Notes: generated from the letters alone by a model not told the origin. A stretch of DNA of 64,000 bases from Blastococcus tunisiensis (GCF_900112815.1 NZ_FOND01000004.1:186001-250000); one strand, 5' to 3'; positions 8,723 through 17,849 are shown, counted from the stretch's first letter. A program made the numbers and translations.

Positions 8723-9154
8723 GTGGCGCTCTGGCAGCCCGCGCCGTCCCCGTTCGGTTTCCGCGAGCTCTGGTGCGAGGAGCTGCACTCGCTGGCCCAG
8801 CTGGCCAAGCTGCGGGCCCGGCTGCGGGCCACGCTCACCGGCAGTCCGACCGTGGTCCACCCGGAGCGGGAGCACTGGTCCGAGCGCCTGGTGCTGATCG
8901 CCGACGAGCTCACCTCGAACGCCCTGCGGCACGGCGGTGCCCCCGTGGCCACGGCGTTGAGCCGGACCGGCGACCGGTGGCTGCTCGCCGTCAGCGACTC
9001 CTCCACCGCCGTCCCGCCGGAGCCCGCCCTGGGCCGGGATCCCGGCCTCGGCGGCTTCGGGCTCTACCTGGTCGCCGACCTCTCGGCACGGCACGGCTGG
9101 TTCCGGGAACGGGACACGAAGACCGTGTGGGCCGAGATCGAGGCCGACGCCTGA
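8723..9154 (+). CDS. Anti-sigma-factor-like serine kinase (HATPase_c_2)
   Basis: This protein of about 143 residues is a single RsbW/SpoIIAB-like ATPase domain. The N box is ADELTSNALRHGG, a shortened G1 region follows (SDSSTAVPP), and the G2 lid is GGFGLYLVADLSARHGW. Such proteins phosphorylate a STAS antagonist and sequester a sigma factor. The GTG at 8723 was chosen because GAGG lies eight bases upstream; GTGs at 8696 and 8717 are alternatives. No sigma factor gene is adjacent, so the target is unknown. The orphan STAS protein at 4070-4453 is a candidate partner. Confidence 0.82.
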   Translation: MALWQPAPSPFGFRELWCEELHSLAQLAKLRARLRATLTGSPTVVHPEREHWSERLVLIADELTSNALRHGGAPVATALSRTGDRWLLAVSDSSTAVPPEPALGRDPGLGGFGLYLVADLSARHGWFRERDTKTVWAEIEADA

Positions 9155-9207
9155 CCCCCGGTGTCGCCCACCCGGGTCTCCCTCCTGCCCGCCAAGTGAC
9201 CCGCGGG

Positions 9208-9213
9208 TAACCT
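9208..9213 (+). promoter_or_regulatory. -10 element of a leaderless promoter (TAACCT)
   Basis: TAACCT is followed by exactly seven bases and the ATG of the aldehyde dehydrogenase gene, with no ribosome binding site between. The 10-bp palindrome ACCCGCGGGT overlaps the upstream edge of the element (9200-9209) and could be an operator. Confidence 0.55.
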
Positions 9214-9220
9214 GCGCCAC

Positions 9221-10771
9221 ATGTCGCTCGTCGAGCAGATGGACACGGTCACCGACGCCGCCGCCGGCACGGTCGACCGCCACGCCACCACCCAGACCTT
9301 CGAGTCCACGAACCCCGCCTCCGGTGCGGTCGTCGGCGTCTTCCCGGTGCACGACACCGGCGCCGTCACCGAGACCGTGGAGCGCGCCCGCCCGGCCGCG
9401 GCCCGCTGGGCCGAACTGGGTTTCGACGGGCGCAGGGAGCGGCTTGCCGCCTACCGCGGCTACCTCGCCCGGCGGATGAACGAGCTCGCCGACCTCGTCC
9501 ACCGCGAGAACGGCAAGCCGCACGCCGACGCGATCCTCGAGATCACCCTGGCCGTCGAACACCTGGCCTGGGCCGGCAGCCACGCCCGCAAGGCGCTGGG
9601 CTCCCGTCGGGTGAGGACCGGCCTGCTCGCGGCCAACCACGCCGCGTACCTCGAGTACCAGCCGCTCGGCGTCGTCGGCGTCATCGGCCCGTGGAACTAC
9701 CCGGTTTTCACGCCGATGGGCTCGATCGCCTACGCGCTGGCCGCGGGCAACGCCGTCGTCTTCAAGCCCTCGGAGCACACCCCCGCCGTGGGCGCCTGGC
9801 TGGCCGCTGCGTGGCGCGCCGCCGTCCCCGACTGCGCGGACGCGTTCCAGGTCGTCACCGGGTTCGGCGAGACCGGTGCCGCCCTGTGCCGCGCCGGCGT
9901 CGGCAAGCTCGCCTTCACCGGCTCGGCCCCGACCGGCCGCAAGGTCATGGCCGCCTGCGCCGAGACGCTGACCCCGGTGCTCATGGAGCTCGGCGGCAAG
10001 GACGCGATGATCGTCGACGACGACGCCGACGTGGTGGCCGCCGCCGACGCCGCCGTCTGGGGCGCCATGAGCAACGCCGGGCAGACCTGCATCGGCATCG
10101 AGCGCGTCTACGCGACCAGCGCCGTCTACGACCGGTTCGTCGCCGAGGTCACCGCCCAGGTCCGGAAGCTGCGCCCCGGCTCCGACGACGAGGCGACGTA
10201 CGGCCCGATGACCATGGCCTCCCAGGGCGACATCGTCCGCCGGCACGTGTCGGACGCGGCGGCCAGCGGCCGGGTGGTCCGGGGCGAGGCCGACCCGGCC
10301 CTGTTCCCCAACGAGAACTACCTCGCCCCCGCCGTGCTGCTCGACGTGCCCGACTCCTCCCCCGCCATCTGCGAGGAGACCTTCGGGCCGACGCTGTCGA
10401 TCACCCGGGTGCGCGACGCCGAGGAGGCCCTCGAGCGGGCCAACGCCACCTCCTACGGCCTGGCCGGCTCGGTGTTCACGCGGTCGAAGGCCCGCGGCCT
10501 CGACCTCGCCCGTCGCATGCGCAGCGGCATGACCTCGGTGAACTCCGTCCTCACGTTCGCCTCCGTCCCGGCGCTGCCCTTCGGCGGGGTCGGCGAGAGC
10601 GGCTTCGGCCGGATCCACGGCGAGGACGGGCTCAAGGAGTTCACCCGCGCCAAGGCGATCACCCGCCAGAAGTACGCGCTGCCGGTGAACCTGATGAGCT
10701 TCGGCCGCCCCGCCTCGGCCACCGACGCGGTCGCCCGGGTCATGGGGATGATCCACGGGCGCCACCGGTGA
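9221..10771 (+). CDS. Aldehyde dehydrogenase (NAD(P)-dependent)
   Basis: This 516-residue ALDH-superfamily enzyme oxidises an aldehyde to the acid. The catalytic Cys290 lies in NAGQTCIGIERVY and the general base Glu256 in MELGGKDAMIV. The cofactor-binding motif is FTGSAPTG and the substrate-side motif is EETFGPTLS. The C-terminal 40 residues (QKYALPVNLMSFGRP onward) exceed the core fold and resemble ALDHs that act on bulky or membrane-linked aldehydes. Its GTGA overlap with the next gene, a GMC alcohol oxidoreductase, indicates a two-step alcohol to aldehyde to acid pathway. Betaine synthesis from choline is one possibility, but the ALDH does not look like a typical BetB. Confidence 0.9.
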   Translation: MSLVEQMDTVTDAAAGTVDRHATTQTFESTNPASGAVVGVFPVHDTGAVTETVERARPAAARWAELGFDGRRERLAAYRGYLARRMNELADLVHRENGKPHADAILEITLAVEHLAWAGSHARKALGSRRVRTGLLAANHAAYLEYQPLGVVGVIGPWNYPVFTPMGSIAYALAAGNAVVFKPSEHTPAVGAWLAAAWRAAVPDCADAFQVVTGFGETGAALCRAGVGKLAFTGSAPTGRKVMAACAETLTPVLMELGGKDAMIVDDDADVVAAADAAVWGAMSNAGQTCIGIERVYATSAVYDRFVAEVTAQVRKLRPGSDDEATYGPMTMASQGDIVRRHVSDAAASGRVVRGEADPALFPNENYLAPAVLLDVPDSSPAICEETFGPTLSITRVRDAEEALERANATSYGLAGSVFTRSKARGLDLARRMRSGMTSVNSVLTFASVPALPFGGVGESGFGRIHGEDGLKEFTRAKAITRQKYALPVNLMSFGRPASATDAVARVMGMIHGRHR

Positions 10772-12387
10772 CCGCACCGGAGTCGACCGAGTTCGACGTC
10801 GTCGTCGTCGGTGCCGGGTCGGCCGGCTGCGCGGTCGCCGGCCGGCTGTCGGAGGACCCGACGCTGCGGGTGCTGCTGCTCGAGGCCGGCGGTTCCGACG
10901 ACGTCCTCGAGGTGCAGATCCCGGCCGGGCTGTACAAGACCTGGCGCACCCGGCTGGACTGGAACTACACGACCGAGCCGCAGCCGGGCCTCGACGGCCG
11001 CCGGCTGTTCTGGCCACGCGGCAAGCTGCTGGGCGGTTCCTCCTCGATCAACGCCATGATCTACATGCGCGGCGGGAGGTGCGACTACGACGAGTGGGCG
11101 GAGCTGACCGGCGACCCGTCGTGGTCCTACGAGCACGTGCTGCCGCTGTTCCGGCGCATGGAGGACAACGCCCGCGGCGCCGACCGCTTCCACGGCGTGG
11201 GCGGGCCGCTGCGGGTGGAGGACCTGCGCTCGCCCCACCCGTGGACCCGCGCCGTCGTCGAGGCCGCGGTCGCCGCCGGCTACCCGCGCAACGACGACTT
11301 CAACGGCGCCGCCCTCGAGGGCGTCGGGCAGTACCAGGTGACGCAGCGACGGGGCCGCCGCTGGTCGTCGGCCGCGGCCTACCTGCACCCGGCCGGCCGG
11401 CGGCCGAACCTGACCGTCCGGACCGGCGCCCTGACGACCCGGGTGCTCGTGGAGAACGGCCGGGCGATCGGCGTCGAGTACCGCGCCGGCGGGCGGGTGC
11501 ACACCGCGCACGCGGCCCGCGAGGTGGTGCTCTCCGGTGGTGCGATCAACAGCCCTCAGCTGCTGATGCTGTCGGGCATCGGGCCGGCCGACCACCTGCG
11601 CGAGGTCGGCGTCGACGTCGTCCACGACCTGCCCGGTGTCGGCGGCGGCCTGCAGGACCACCCGCTGGTGCCGGTCGTCTCCACGGTGCGGTCGGGGACG
11701 TCGCTGCGGCTGGCCGAGTCGCCGGTCAACCTGGCCCGGTGGAAGGCCACCGGCCGGGGCCCGCTCACCTCGAACCTGGCCGAGGCGGGGCTGTTCACCC
11801 GCTCGGACCCCGCGCTGACCGAGCCGGACCTGCAGTTCCACTTCCTGCCGGTGAAGTTCTGGAAGCAGGCGGAGATCGACCCGGACGCCGAGGCCTTCAG
11901 CAGCCTCGTCGTCCTGGTGCGCGTGCACTCGCGCGGATCGGTGCGGCTGCGCTCGGCCGACCCGACGTGGGCGCCGGTCATCGACGCGGGCTACCTCACC
12001 GACGAGCGCGACCTGGAGGCGCTGGTCTCCGGCGTCGAGCAGGCCCGCGGGATCGCGGCGACCGAGCCGCTCGCGTCGGTGCTCGGCGAGGAGTGGTCGC
12101 CGGGCGGCGCGGTGCAGGGCCGCGACGGGCTGCGCGCCTCGGTGCGGAACACCCTCGAGTCGCTGTACCACCCGGTGTCGTCGTGCCGGATGGGCACCGA
12201 CGAGCAGGCGGTCGTCGACCCGCAGCTGCGGGTGCGCGGCATCGAGGGGCTGCGGGTGGCCGACGCCTCGGTGATGCCGACGCTGGTGCGGGGCAACACC
12301 AACGCGCCGACGATGATGATCGGTGAGCGGGCCGCGGACCTGATCCTGGGCCGCACCGTCGACCCCGTCCTGGCCGCCGCCGGCTGA
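10768..12387 (+). CDS. GMC-family FAD alcohol dehydrogenase (choline dehydrogenase-like)
   Basis: This 539-residue flavoprotein oxidises a primary alcohol to an aldehyde. The FAD-binding GAGSAGCAVAGRLSE motif is at residues 13-27, and GMC signature 1 appears as GGSSSINAMIYMRGG near residue 92. The second signature is GAINSPQLLMLSGIGP near residue 250. The catalytic His is in LYHPVSSCRMG, and the C-terminal FAD contact is RGNTNAPTMMIGERAADLI. The GTG start overlaps the ALDH stop (GTGA). The order ALDH then GMC oxidase fits oxidation of one alcohol substrate through both enzymes. The substrate is unknown; choline or a polyethylene-glycol-like or aliphatic alcohol is possible. Confidence 0.9.
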   Translation: MTAPESTEFDVVVVGAGSAGCAVAGRLSEDPTLRVLLLEAGGSDDVLEVQIPAGLYKTWRTRLDWNYTTEPQPGLDGRRLFWPRGKLLGGSSSINAMIYMRGGRCDYDEWAELTGDPSWSYEHVLPLFRRMEDNARGADRFHGVGGPLRVEDLRSPHPWTRAVVEAAVAAGYPRNDDFNGAALEGVGQYQVTQRRGRRWSSAAAYLHPAGRRPNLTVRTGALTTRVLVENGRAIGVEYRAGGRVHTAHAAREVVLSGGAINSPQLLMLSGIGPADHLREVGVDVVHDLPGVGGGLQDHPLVPVVSTVRSGTSLRLAESPVNLARWKATGRGPLTSNLAEAGLFTRSDPALTEPDLQFHFLPVKFWKQAEIDPDAEAFSSLVVLVRVHSRGSVRLRSADPTWAPVIDAGYLTDERDLEALVSGVEQARGIAATEPLASVLGEEWSPGGAVQGRDGLRASVRNTLESLYHPVSSCRMGTDEQAVVDPQLRVRGIEGLRVADASVMPTLVRGNTNAPTMMIGERAADLILGRTVDPVLAAAG

Positions 12388-12392
12388 CGCGC

Positions 12393-12478
12393 CGCGCCAT
12401 GATCAGGTGCCCTGATCATGGCGCGTCCTCCCCCACGGCGGGCGGTGAGGGAGGACGCCGCGCGGCGAGGGAGGACCC
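12393..12478 (-). repeat. Compound palindromic repeat family A, copy 1
   Basis: This copy lies between convergent genes and is inverted relative to the other two. A perfect 15-bp hairpin spans 12393-12425 (left arm CGCGCCATGATCAGG, loop TGC). It is followed by GCGTCCTCCCCCAC (12423-12436) pairing with GTGAGGGAGGACGC (12445-12458), 13 of 14 bases. A third related arm, GCGAGGGAGGAC, lies at 12465-12476. Confidence 0.8.
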
Positions 12479-12486
12479 GAGCTCCC

Positions 12487-13818
12487 TCACCCGTGGGCCT
12501 GGGCGGCCGCCGCCTCCCCGCGGTCGGTCGGGCCCACGGTCGTCGCGGGCGGGGGCAGGTTCCGGCGGATCGAGATCGAGGCGGCGGCCGCCACGAGGCA
12601 CAACCCGCCGGCGAGGAACCAGGCCAGGTCGTAGGAGCCGGTGACGTCGCGGATGACTCCCCCGCCGAACGCCGCGACCGCCGCGCCCACCTGGTGGGAG
12701 GCGAACACCCAGCCGAAGACGACGGGTGCGCGGGCGCCGAAGTGCTCGCGGCACAGCGCCAGCGTCGGCGGCACCGTGGCCACCCAGTCCAGCCCGTAGA
12801 AGACGATGAACGCGATCATGCTGACGTGCAGATCCGGCCCGAACAGGGTGGGCAGCGCGAACAGCGAGAGCCCGCGCAGGCCGTAGTAGGCCAGCAGCAG
12901 CACCCGCGGGTCGACGCGGTCGGTGAGCCAGCCGGAGAAGATCGTGCCGGCGATGTCGAACAGGCCGACGACGGCGAGCAGGCCGGCCGCCGTCGTCACC
13001 GGCATCCCGTGGTCGTGGGCGGCCGGGATGAAGTGCGGCTGCACCAGCCCGTTGGTCGACATGCCGCAGATGAAGAAGCCGGCCGCCAGCAGCCAGAACG
13101 GCCGTGATCGCGCGGCCAGCGTCAGGCCCTGCACCGCGGCGCGCGCGGCGCCGGCCCGCACCGGCTCCGGGTCGTCGGCGGGGGTACCGCCGTACGGGGC
13201 GACGCCGAGGTCGCGCGGCCGGTCGCGCAGCAGCCAGGCCACCAGCGGCAGGACGGCGAGCGCGGCCGCCGTCGTCCCCAGGGAGGCCGCCCGCCAGCCC
13301 CACGCGGAGTCGATCCAGGCCACCAGCGGCAGGAAGACCAGCTGACCGGCCGCGCCGCCGGCGGTGAGGATCCCCGAGACCAGGCCGCGCCGGGCGACGA
13401 ACCAGCGGCCGGTCACCGTGGCCACCAGCGACAGCGCCATCGATCCGGAGCCCAGGCCGACGAGCACGCCCCAGAGCAGGACCAGCTGCCAGCTCGCCGT
13501 CATGAAGACCGTGAGCCCACTGCCCAGGGCGACCACGAGCAGCGCGGCCAGCACGACCCGGCGGATGCCGAAGCGCTCCATCAGCGCGGCGGCGAACGGC
13601 GCGGTCAGCCCGTACAGCGCCATGTTGATCGCCACGGCGGCCGAGATCGTGGAGACCGACCAGCCGAACTCCGCGCGCAGCGGGTCGATGAGCACGCCCG
13701 GCACCGCACGGAAGGCCGCAGCGCCGACCAGCGCCAGGAACGTCACGGCCGCCACCCACCACGCGGGATGGATCCGGGGCACACGCGGCGGGGCGGCGAC
13801 GGTCACGCCGGACAGCAT
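12487..13818 (-). CDS. MFS transporter
   Basis: This 443-residue protein has about 12 membrane segments in two blocks joined by a charged loop near residue 210 (RDRPRDLGVAPYGGTPADDPEPV). This is the layout of major facilitator transporters. The sequence style, with MERFGIRRV between segments 2 and 3, resembles the monocarboxylate/oxalate-formate porter families. The substrate cannot be assigned. It stands alone, convergent with the GMC oxidoreductase and divergent from the helicase gene. The ATG at 13818 lacks a clear ribosome binding site, and a GTG five codons later is an alternative start. The C terminus is short and Ala-rich. Confidence 0.85.
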   Translation of the reverse strand: MLSGVTVAAPPRVPRIHPAWWVAAVTFLALVGAAAFRAVPGVLIDPLRAEFGWSVSTISAAVAINMALYGLTAPFAAALMERFGIRRVVLAALLVVALGSGLTVFMTASWQLVLLWGVLVGLGSGSMALSLVATVTGRWFVARRGLVSGILTAGGAAGQLVFLPLVAWIDSAWGWRAASLGTTAAALAVLPLVAWLLRDRPRDLGVAPYGGTPADDPEPVRAGAARAAVQGLTLAARSRPFWLLAAGFFICGMSTNGLVQPHFIPAAHDHGMPVTTAAGLLAVVGLFDIAGTIFSGWLTDRVDPRVLLLAYYGLRGLSLFALPTLFGPDLHVSMIAFIVFYGLDWVATVPPTLALCREHFGARAPVVFGWVFASHQVGAAVAAFGGGVIRDVTGSYDLAWFLAGGLCLVAAAASISIRRNLPPPATTVGPTDRGEAAAAQAHG

Positions 13819-14150
13819 GACCCGTGGGCACCCCCGGGGACGACGCGCCGCCCGGACGAAAAGGACCGGGATCCCGCCACATCGGCCACCCGGCGCTCAC
13901 CCGATGTGACGGGGGACTCCCCCAGGGTGGGACCACGCGGCGGTGATCTCTGGTTGAGTACTACGTACCGGCGCCGCCCTCGCTCATCCGGAGCGGCAGG
14001 AATCGACGTCGGGCTGAGGCTGCGCCACCTTGGTGCGCCCGGCTGACCGACGTCTCGCCGACGATGCGAGCCCGCCCTGCCCCCGCGCAGACGTGCTGGC
14101 GCTCGCGCTCGCCGAGGCTCGTGCGGCCACTCGAACGCCGAAGGACTCTC
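13819..14150. other. 332-bp divergent intergenic region before the helicase gene
   Basis: No gene is supported here. The region must carry the promoters of the MFS gene (minus) and the helicase (plus). A hairpin-like GCGCCACCTTGGTGCGC lies at 14023-14039 or close by. Long untranslated leaders are known for cold-inducible DEAD-box helicase genes, and the length here would allow one, but no motif proves it. Confidence 0.4.
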
Positions 14151-15761
14151 TTGACCTCCATCAGCAACTCCCCTGCCTCCTCCACCGACGGCGTCCCCCG
14201 GCGCCGTCGAGGCGGACGCGGCCGCGGCGCCCGCCCCGCCGGTGACCAGCAGGGCCAGAACCCCCAGAGCCAGAACCCGCACCGCCCGGAGCCGGCGGCC
14301 GCGGCCCCGGCTCCCGTCGTCCCCGTGGGCGCCGACGCCACCGTCCTCCCGACCGACACCACCTTCGCGGCGCTGGGCGTTCCCGCCCCCCTCGTCGAGG
14401 TGCTCACCAGCAGCGGCATCACCGCACCGTTCCCGATCCAGGTGGCCACGCTGCCCGACAGCCTGGGCGGGCGCGACGTCCTCGGCCGGGGCCGCACCGG
14501 CTCCGGCAAGACCCTCGCCTTCAGCCTCCCGCTGGTCGCCCGCCTGGCCGCCTCGGACAGCAAGCGGCAGGCCAAGCGGCCCCGCTCGCTGATCCTGGTG
14601 CCGACCCGCGAGCTGGCCAACCAGGTCGCCGCCGTCGTCGACCCGATGGCCCGCGCCCTGGGCATGAAGACGACCACGATCTTCGGCGGCGTCGGCCAGA
14701 ACCCCCAGGTGCAGGCCCTCGCCGGCGGCATCGACGTGCTCATCGCCTGCCCCGGCCGGCTCGAGGACCTCATCGGCCAGGGGCACTGCGACCTCGGCGC
14801 CGTCGAGATCACCATCCTCGACGAGGCCGACCACATGGCCGACCTGGGCTTCCTGCCCGGCGTCAAGCGGCTCATGGACCGCACCCCCAAGGTCGGCCAG
14901 CGGCTGCTCTTCTCCGCCACCCTGGACAACGGCGTCGACGTGCTCGTCAAGCGCTACCTGAGCAACCCGGTCACCCACTCGGTCGACCCCGCCGTGGCAC
15001 CGGTCAGCACCATGACCCACCACGTGCTGCAGGTGCAGACCGCCGACAAGGCCGAGGTCGTGCGCCAGCTCGCCTCCGGTCTGGGCCGCAGCGTGCTGTT
15101 CACCCGCACCAAGCACCAGGCGAAGAAGCTCGCCAAGCAGCTCACCGCGTCGGGCATCCCAGCCGTCGACCTGCACGGCAACCTCAGCCAGAACGCCCGC
15201 GAGCGCAACCTCGAGGCGTTCACCACCGGCGCCAGCCGGGTGCTGTGCGCGACCGACATCGCCGCCCGGGGCATCCACGTCGACGACGTCGCACTCGTCG
15301 TCCACGTCGAGCCGCCGGCCGAGCACAAGGCCTACCTGCACCGCTCGGGCCGCACCGCGCGCGCGGGCGCCGAGGGCGCGGTCGTCACCGTCTCCACCCC
15401 CGACCAGGCCGGCGAGGTCCGCACCCTGGCCCGCCAGGCCGGCATCACGCCGAAGGTCAGCGCCGTGCGCCCGGGCGCGCCCGAGATCGAGGCGCTCACC
15501 GGCCCGGCCGCCCCCTACGTCGAGCCGGCGCCGGTCGTCGAGCAGCCGCAGGGCAACGGCGGTGGGCGCCGTCGCAACGGCGGTGGCTCCGGTCGCGGCT
15601 CCTCCGGCGGCGGCACGCCCAAGGCCGGGTCCTCCGGCGGCTCGCGCGGAGGCTCCGGCCGCGCGTCCGGCCCGGCGCGGACCCGCGCCGAGCTCGCCGC
15701 CCGGGCCGGGAGCTCGTCGGCGGCGTCCTTCAGCGCCCGCTCGCGACGCGGCGGCCGCTGA
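14151..15761 (+). CDS. DEAD-box RNA helicase
   Basis: This 536-residue ATP-dependent RNA helicase remodels RNA, probably in ribosome assembly or mRNA decay. Motif I is RTGSGKT, Ia is PTRELANQ, II is LDEADHMADLGF, III is FSAT, and motif VI is HRSGRTARAG. The N-terminal 60 residues are Arg/Gly-rich and Pro/Ala-rich. The last 80 residues are a Gly/Arg/Ser-rich low-complexity tail, typical of RNA-binding and condensate-forming helicases. I chose the TTG at 14151 because AAGGA lies five bases upstream. An in-frame ATG at 14064 would add 29 residues without a ribosome binding site. The gene is monocistronic and ends at repeat family A copy 2. Confidence 0.9.
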   Translation: MTSISNSPASSTDGVPRRRRGGRGRGARPAGDQQGQNPQSQNPHRPEPAAAAPAPVVPVGADATVLPTDTTFAALGVPAPLVEVLTSSGITAPFPIQVATLPDSLGGRDVLGRGRTGSGKTLAFSLPLVARLAASDSKRQAKRPRSLILVPTRELANQVAAVVDPMARALGMKTTTIFGGVGQNPQVQALAGGIDVLIACPGRLEDLIGQGHCDLGAVEITILDEADHMADLGFLPGVKRLMDRTPKVGQRLLFSATLDNGVDVLVKRYLSNPVTHSVDPAVAPVSTMTHHVLQVQTADKAEVVRQLASGLGRSVLFTRTKHQAKKLAKQLTASGIPAVDLHGNLSQNARERNLEAFTTGASRVLCATDIAARGIHVDDVALVVHVEPPAEHKAYLHRSGRTARAGAEGAVVTVSTPDQAGEVRTLARQAGITPKVSAVRPGAPEIEALTGPAAPYVEPAPVVEQPQGNGGGRRRNGGGSGRGSSGGGTPKAGSSGGSRGGSGRASGPARTRAELAARAGSSSAASFSARSRRGGR

Positions 15762-15814
15762 CCCTCGGCCCCTCCGGCCGCCCCTCGGCCCGTCCGGCCG
15801 CCCCTCGGCCCGTC
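15761..15814 (+). repeat. Short tandem repeat, 20-bp unit, about 2.7 copies
   Basis: The unit CCCCTCGGCCCGTCCGGCCG occurs at 15781-15800. A variant with two changes precedes it (15761-15780, overlapping the helicase stop codon), and a partial copy follows (15801-15814). The array runs directly into repeat family A copy 2. Confidence 0.75.
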
Positions 15815-15892
15815 CTCCCTCACCGGAGAGCGTCCTCCCCCACCGTCCGCGGTGAGGGAGGACGCGCCATGATCAGGTTCCCTGATCATGGC
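15811..15892 (+). repeat. Compound palindromic repeat family A, copy 2
   Basis: It lies between the convergent helicase and regulator genes. The outer left arm CGTCCTCCCTCACC (15811-15824) and an inner left arm GCGTCCTCCCCCACC (15830-15844) compete for one right arm, GGTGAGGGAGGACGC (15851-15865). A second perfect hairpin follows, CCATGATCAGG (15867-15877) with loop TTC and CCTGATCATGG (15881-15891). Confidence 0.85.
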
Positions 15893-15917
15893 TCCGCGGG
15901 CGGGGAGCCCGGGCCCG

Positions 15918-17684
15918 TCAGGCGTCGGTGATCGCGTAGGTCGTGATCTTGCGGTAGAGGGAGCTGCGGGACATCCCGAGCGAGGCGGCCGCGCGTGCCC
16001 GGTTGCCCCGGCACCGCGCCAGCGCCGCCACGATCGCGTCCCGCTCCACGGACTCGAGCGGTGTCAGCGTGTGCCTGCTGCCGGACGTCCGGCACCAGGC
16101 CGGCAGGTCCTCGGGCCGGATCTCGCCGACCGGGTGCTTGCGCAGCGCCTCCGCGAGGGCCTCCCGCAGCTGGACGAGGTTTCCCGGCCACGGATGGCGG
16201 CCGATCAGCCGGCCGGCCTCGGGGTGCAGCCGCACCCGCCGGTCGGGTGCGAGCTCGGTGAGCAGGGAGGCGACGATCCCCGGCAGGTCGTCGGTGCGGA
16301 AGCGCAGCGGTGGCAGGGTCACCGCCTGCTGGAACTCCCCCAGCACCGCCTGGAACGGCAGGTCGAGCCCGGTGCTGGCGTCGCTCAGCGTCGCCGCGAC
16401 CAGGTGCCGGTCCGGGTCCAGGGAGCCGAGGAACGCCGGGAGCCGGGCGGCCAGGTCGGCCCCGATCCGGTCGAGGTGCCGCAGCACGACCAGCGTGCGC
16501 GCCGGGCCCGTCTCCGGGAGTGCCTCCCGCACCACGTCCTCGACCTCGCCCGCCACCACGGCACCCGCGGGATGGCGGCGGCCGAACAGCTCGGCGACCA
16601 GCGTGCTCCGGCCGGTTCCCGGCTCACCCATGACGAGCAGCCGGTCGCCGCGGCCGAACGCGGCCCCGATCTGCCCGCACGCCGCGACCCACGCGGGTGA
16701 CCGGCCCCCGGGCGCGGGGGGCGGTGGTGCCGGACCGCCCACCCGGGTTCCCGGCACCGCGGGCCGCGACCGGCCGGGCTCGTCGTCCAGAAGCAGCACG
16801 ATGCCGGCGACCTCCTCCCCGGCCAGGATGCGCGTCGCCCGCAGCCGCACCGTGCGGCCGGACTCCAGGACGACGGACTCCGCCACCCGGTCCCGCCGGC
16901 TCATCAGGAACAGTGCGTACTGGTGGACGGCGAACTGCTCGGCGGGTGAGTAGAGCTGCTGGGCCCGCCGGTTGACCATCAGCGAGTCGCCCACGGCCAT
17001 GACGGCCTGCCGGGGTCGGGCACCGGCCTTGACGAACGTCTCGAAGAGGGCCTGCTGCGCCTGACTGCGGTCCAGCAGCAGGTTGCGGCCGATGTCGGCG
17101 GCGGCGCGCCGGACGAGCGTGTGCATCAGCGGCGTCCAGGTCTCGGCGAGCGAGCTGACGTCGAGCACCCCTTCGACCCGGCCCGTCGCCGGGTCGACGA
17201 CCGGCGCCCCGGTGCAGGCGAACCGCACGAGCGCCTCGGTGAAGTGCTCCGCGCCGACGACGGCGACCGAGGACCCCGTCTCGAAGACCGTCCCGATCCC
17301 GTTGGTCCCCACGCCGCCCTCGCCGAAGTCGAAGCCGGCGGTGAAGTCGACCCGGTCGAGCTGGCGGCCGACCGAGGTCGAGCAGTCCAGCCGGTGCACG
17401 ATCCGGGCCTGCGCGTCGGACAGCGCGATGGCCACCGGCACGTCCACCATCTCGCCGGCCAGCCGGTCGATCACCGGGCGGGCGCAGCGGACGAGCCGGG
17501 AATCCAGGTCGACGTCGTCGTGGTAGCTGATCCGGTACTCGTCGGCATCGACGCCGGCCGACCGGCTGCGCCGCCAGGACGCCGCCACCACGTCGCGGAC
17601 GCCGGCCGCCCCCGCGGCGCCGCGCTCGAGGAACTGCGCCCGGGCCGCGGCCACGAGCCGGGGGTCGTCCGCTCGCAGGTGCAC
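15918..17684 (-). CDS. AcoR-like GAF/AAA+/Fis regulator with degenerate AAA+ domain
   Basis: This 588-residue regulator has an N-terminal GAF-type sensor (the FGEGGVGTNGIGTVFETG segment is typical of AcoR), a PAS-like middle section, an AAA+ domain near residues 345-500 and a C-terminal Fis HTH (RNRARAAASLGMSRSSLYRKI). Walker A is GEPGTGRSTL and Walker B is TLVVLRHLD, but the GAFTGA loop that contacts sigma-54 is absent and the AAA+ domain is shortened. That fits actinobacteria, which lack sigma-54. The GTG at 17684 has GGAGG five bases upstream; GTGs at 17690 and 17696 are alternatives. It is divergent from a ketone-oxidising operon, which it probably activates in response to substrate. Confidence 0.88.
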   Translation of the reverse strand: MHLRADDPRLVAAARAQFLERGAAGAAGVRDVVAASWRRSRSAGVDADEYRISYHDDVDLDSRLVRCARPVIDRLAGEMVDVPVAIALSDAQARIVHRLDCSTSVGRQLDRVDFTAGFDFGEGGVGTNGIGTVFETGSSVAVVGAEHFTEALVRFACTGAPVVDPATGRVEGVLDVSSLAETWTPLMHTLVRRAAADIGRNLLLDRSQAQQALFETFVKAGARPRQAVMAVGDSLMVNRRAQQLYSPAEQFAVHQYALFLMSRRDRVAESVVLESGRTVRLRATRILAGEEVAGIVLLLDDEPGRSRPAVPGTRVGGPAPPPPAPGGRSPAWVAACGQIGAAFGRGDRLLVMGEPGTGRSTLVAELFGRRHPAGAVVAGEVEDVVREALPETGPARTLVVLRHLDRIGADLAARLPAFLGSLDPDRHLVAATLSDASTGLDLPFQAVLGEFQQAVTLPPLRFRTDDLPGIVASLLTELAPDRRVRLHPEAGRLIGRHPWPGNLVQLREALAEALRKHPVGEIRPEDLPAWCRTSGSRHTLTPLESVERDAIVAALARCRGNRARAAASLGMSRSSLYRKITTYAITDA

Positions 17685-17759
17685 GGTCACCTCCACGGCG
17701 TCCCCGTCCGGCCACGGTGCCGCACGGGTGGCGACCGGCGGCGGGAGCCCCCCGGAACT

Positions 17760-17774
17760 GTCCCAAACTGGGAC
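17760..17774. promoter_or_regulatory. Inverted repeat GTCCCA-N3-TGGGAC, candidate operator
   Basis: This perfect 6-bp inverted repeat with spacer AAC is extended by an outer A-T and C-G pair. It lies in the divergent region between the AcoR-like regulator and the monooxygenase, about 90 bp upstream of the monooxygenase start. It is a good candidate for the regulator's binding site. Confidence 0.55.
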
Positions 17775-17802
17775 GGTCCGCCGCGGGGTCCGACGCCGAC
17801 GA

Positions 17803-17830
17803 TGTGGTCTCGAACGTGATCCAGACCACA
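17803..17830. promoter_or_regulatory. Inverted repeat TGTGGTCT-N12-AGACCACA
   Basis: Two perfect 8-bp arms are separated by 12 bp and end 20 bp before the monooxygenase ATG. It could be an operator spanning adjacent helical faces, or an mRNA hairpin close to the ribosome binding site. Confidence 0.55.
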
Positions 17831-17849
17831 GCGAAGGGTAGGGCACCAG

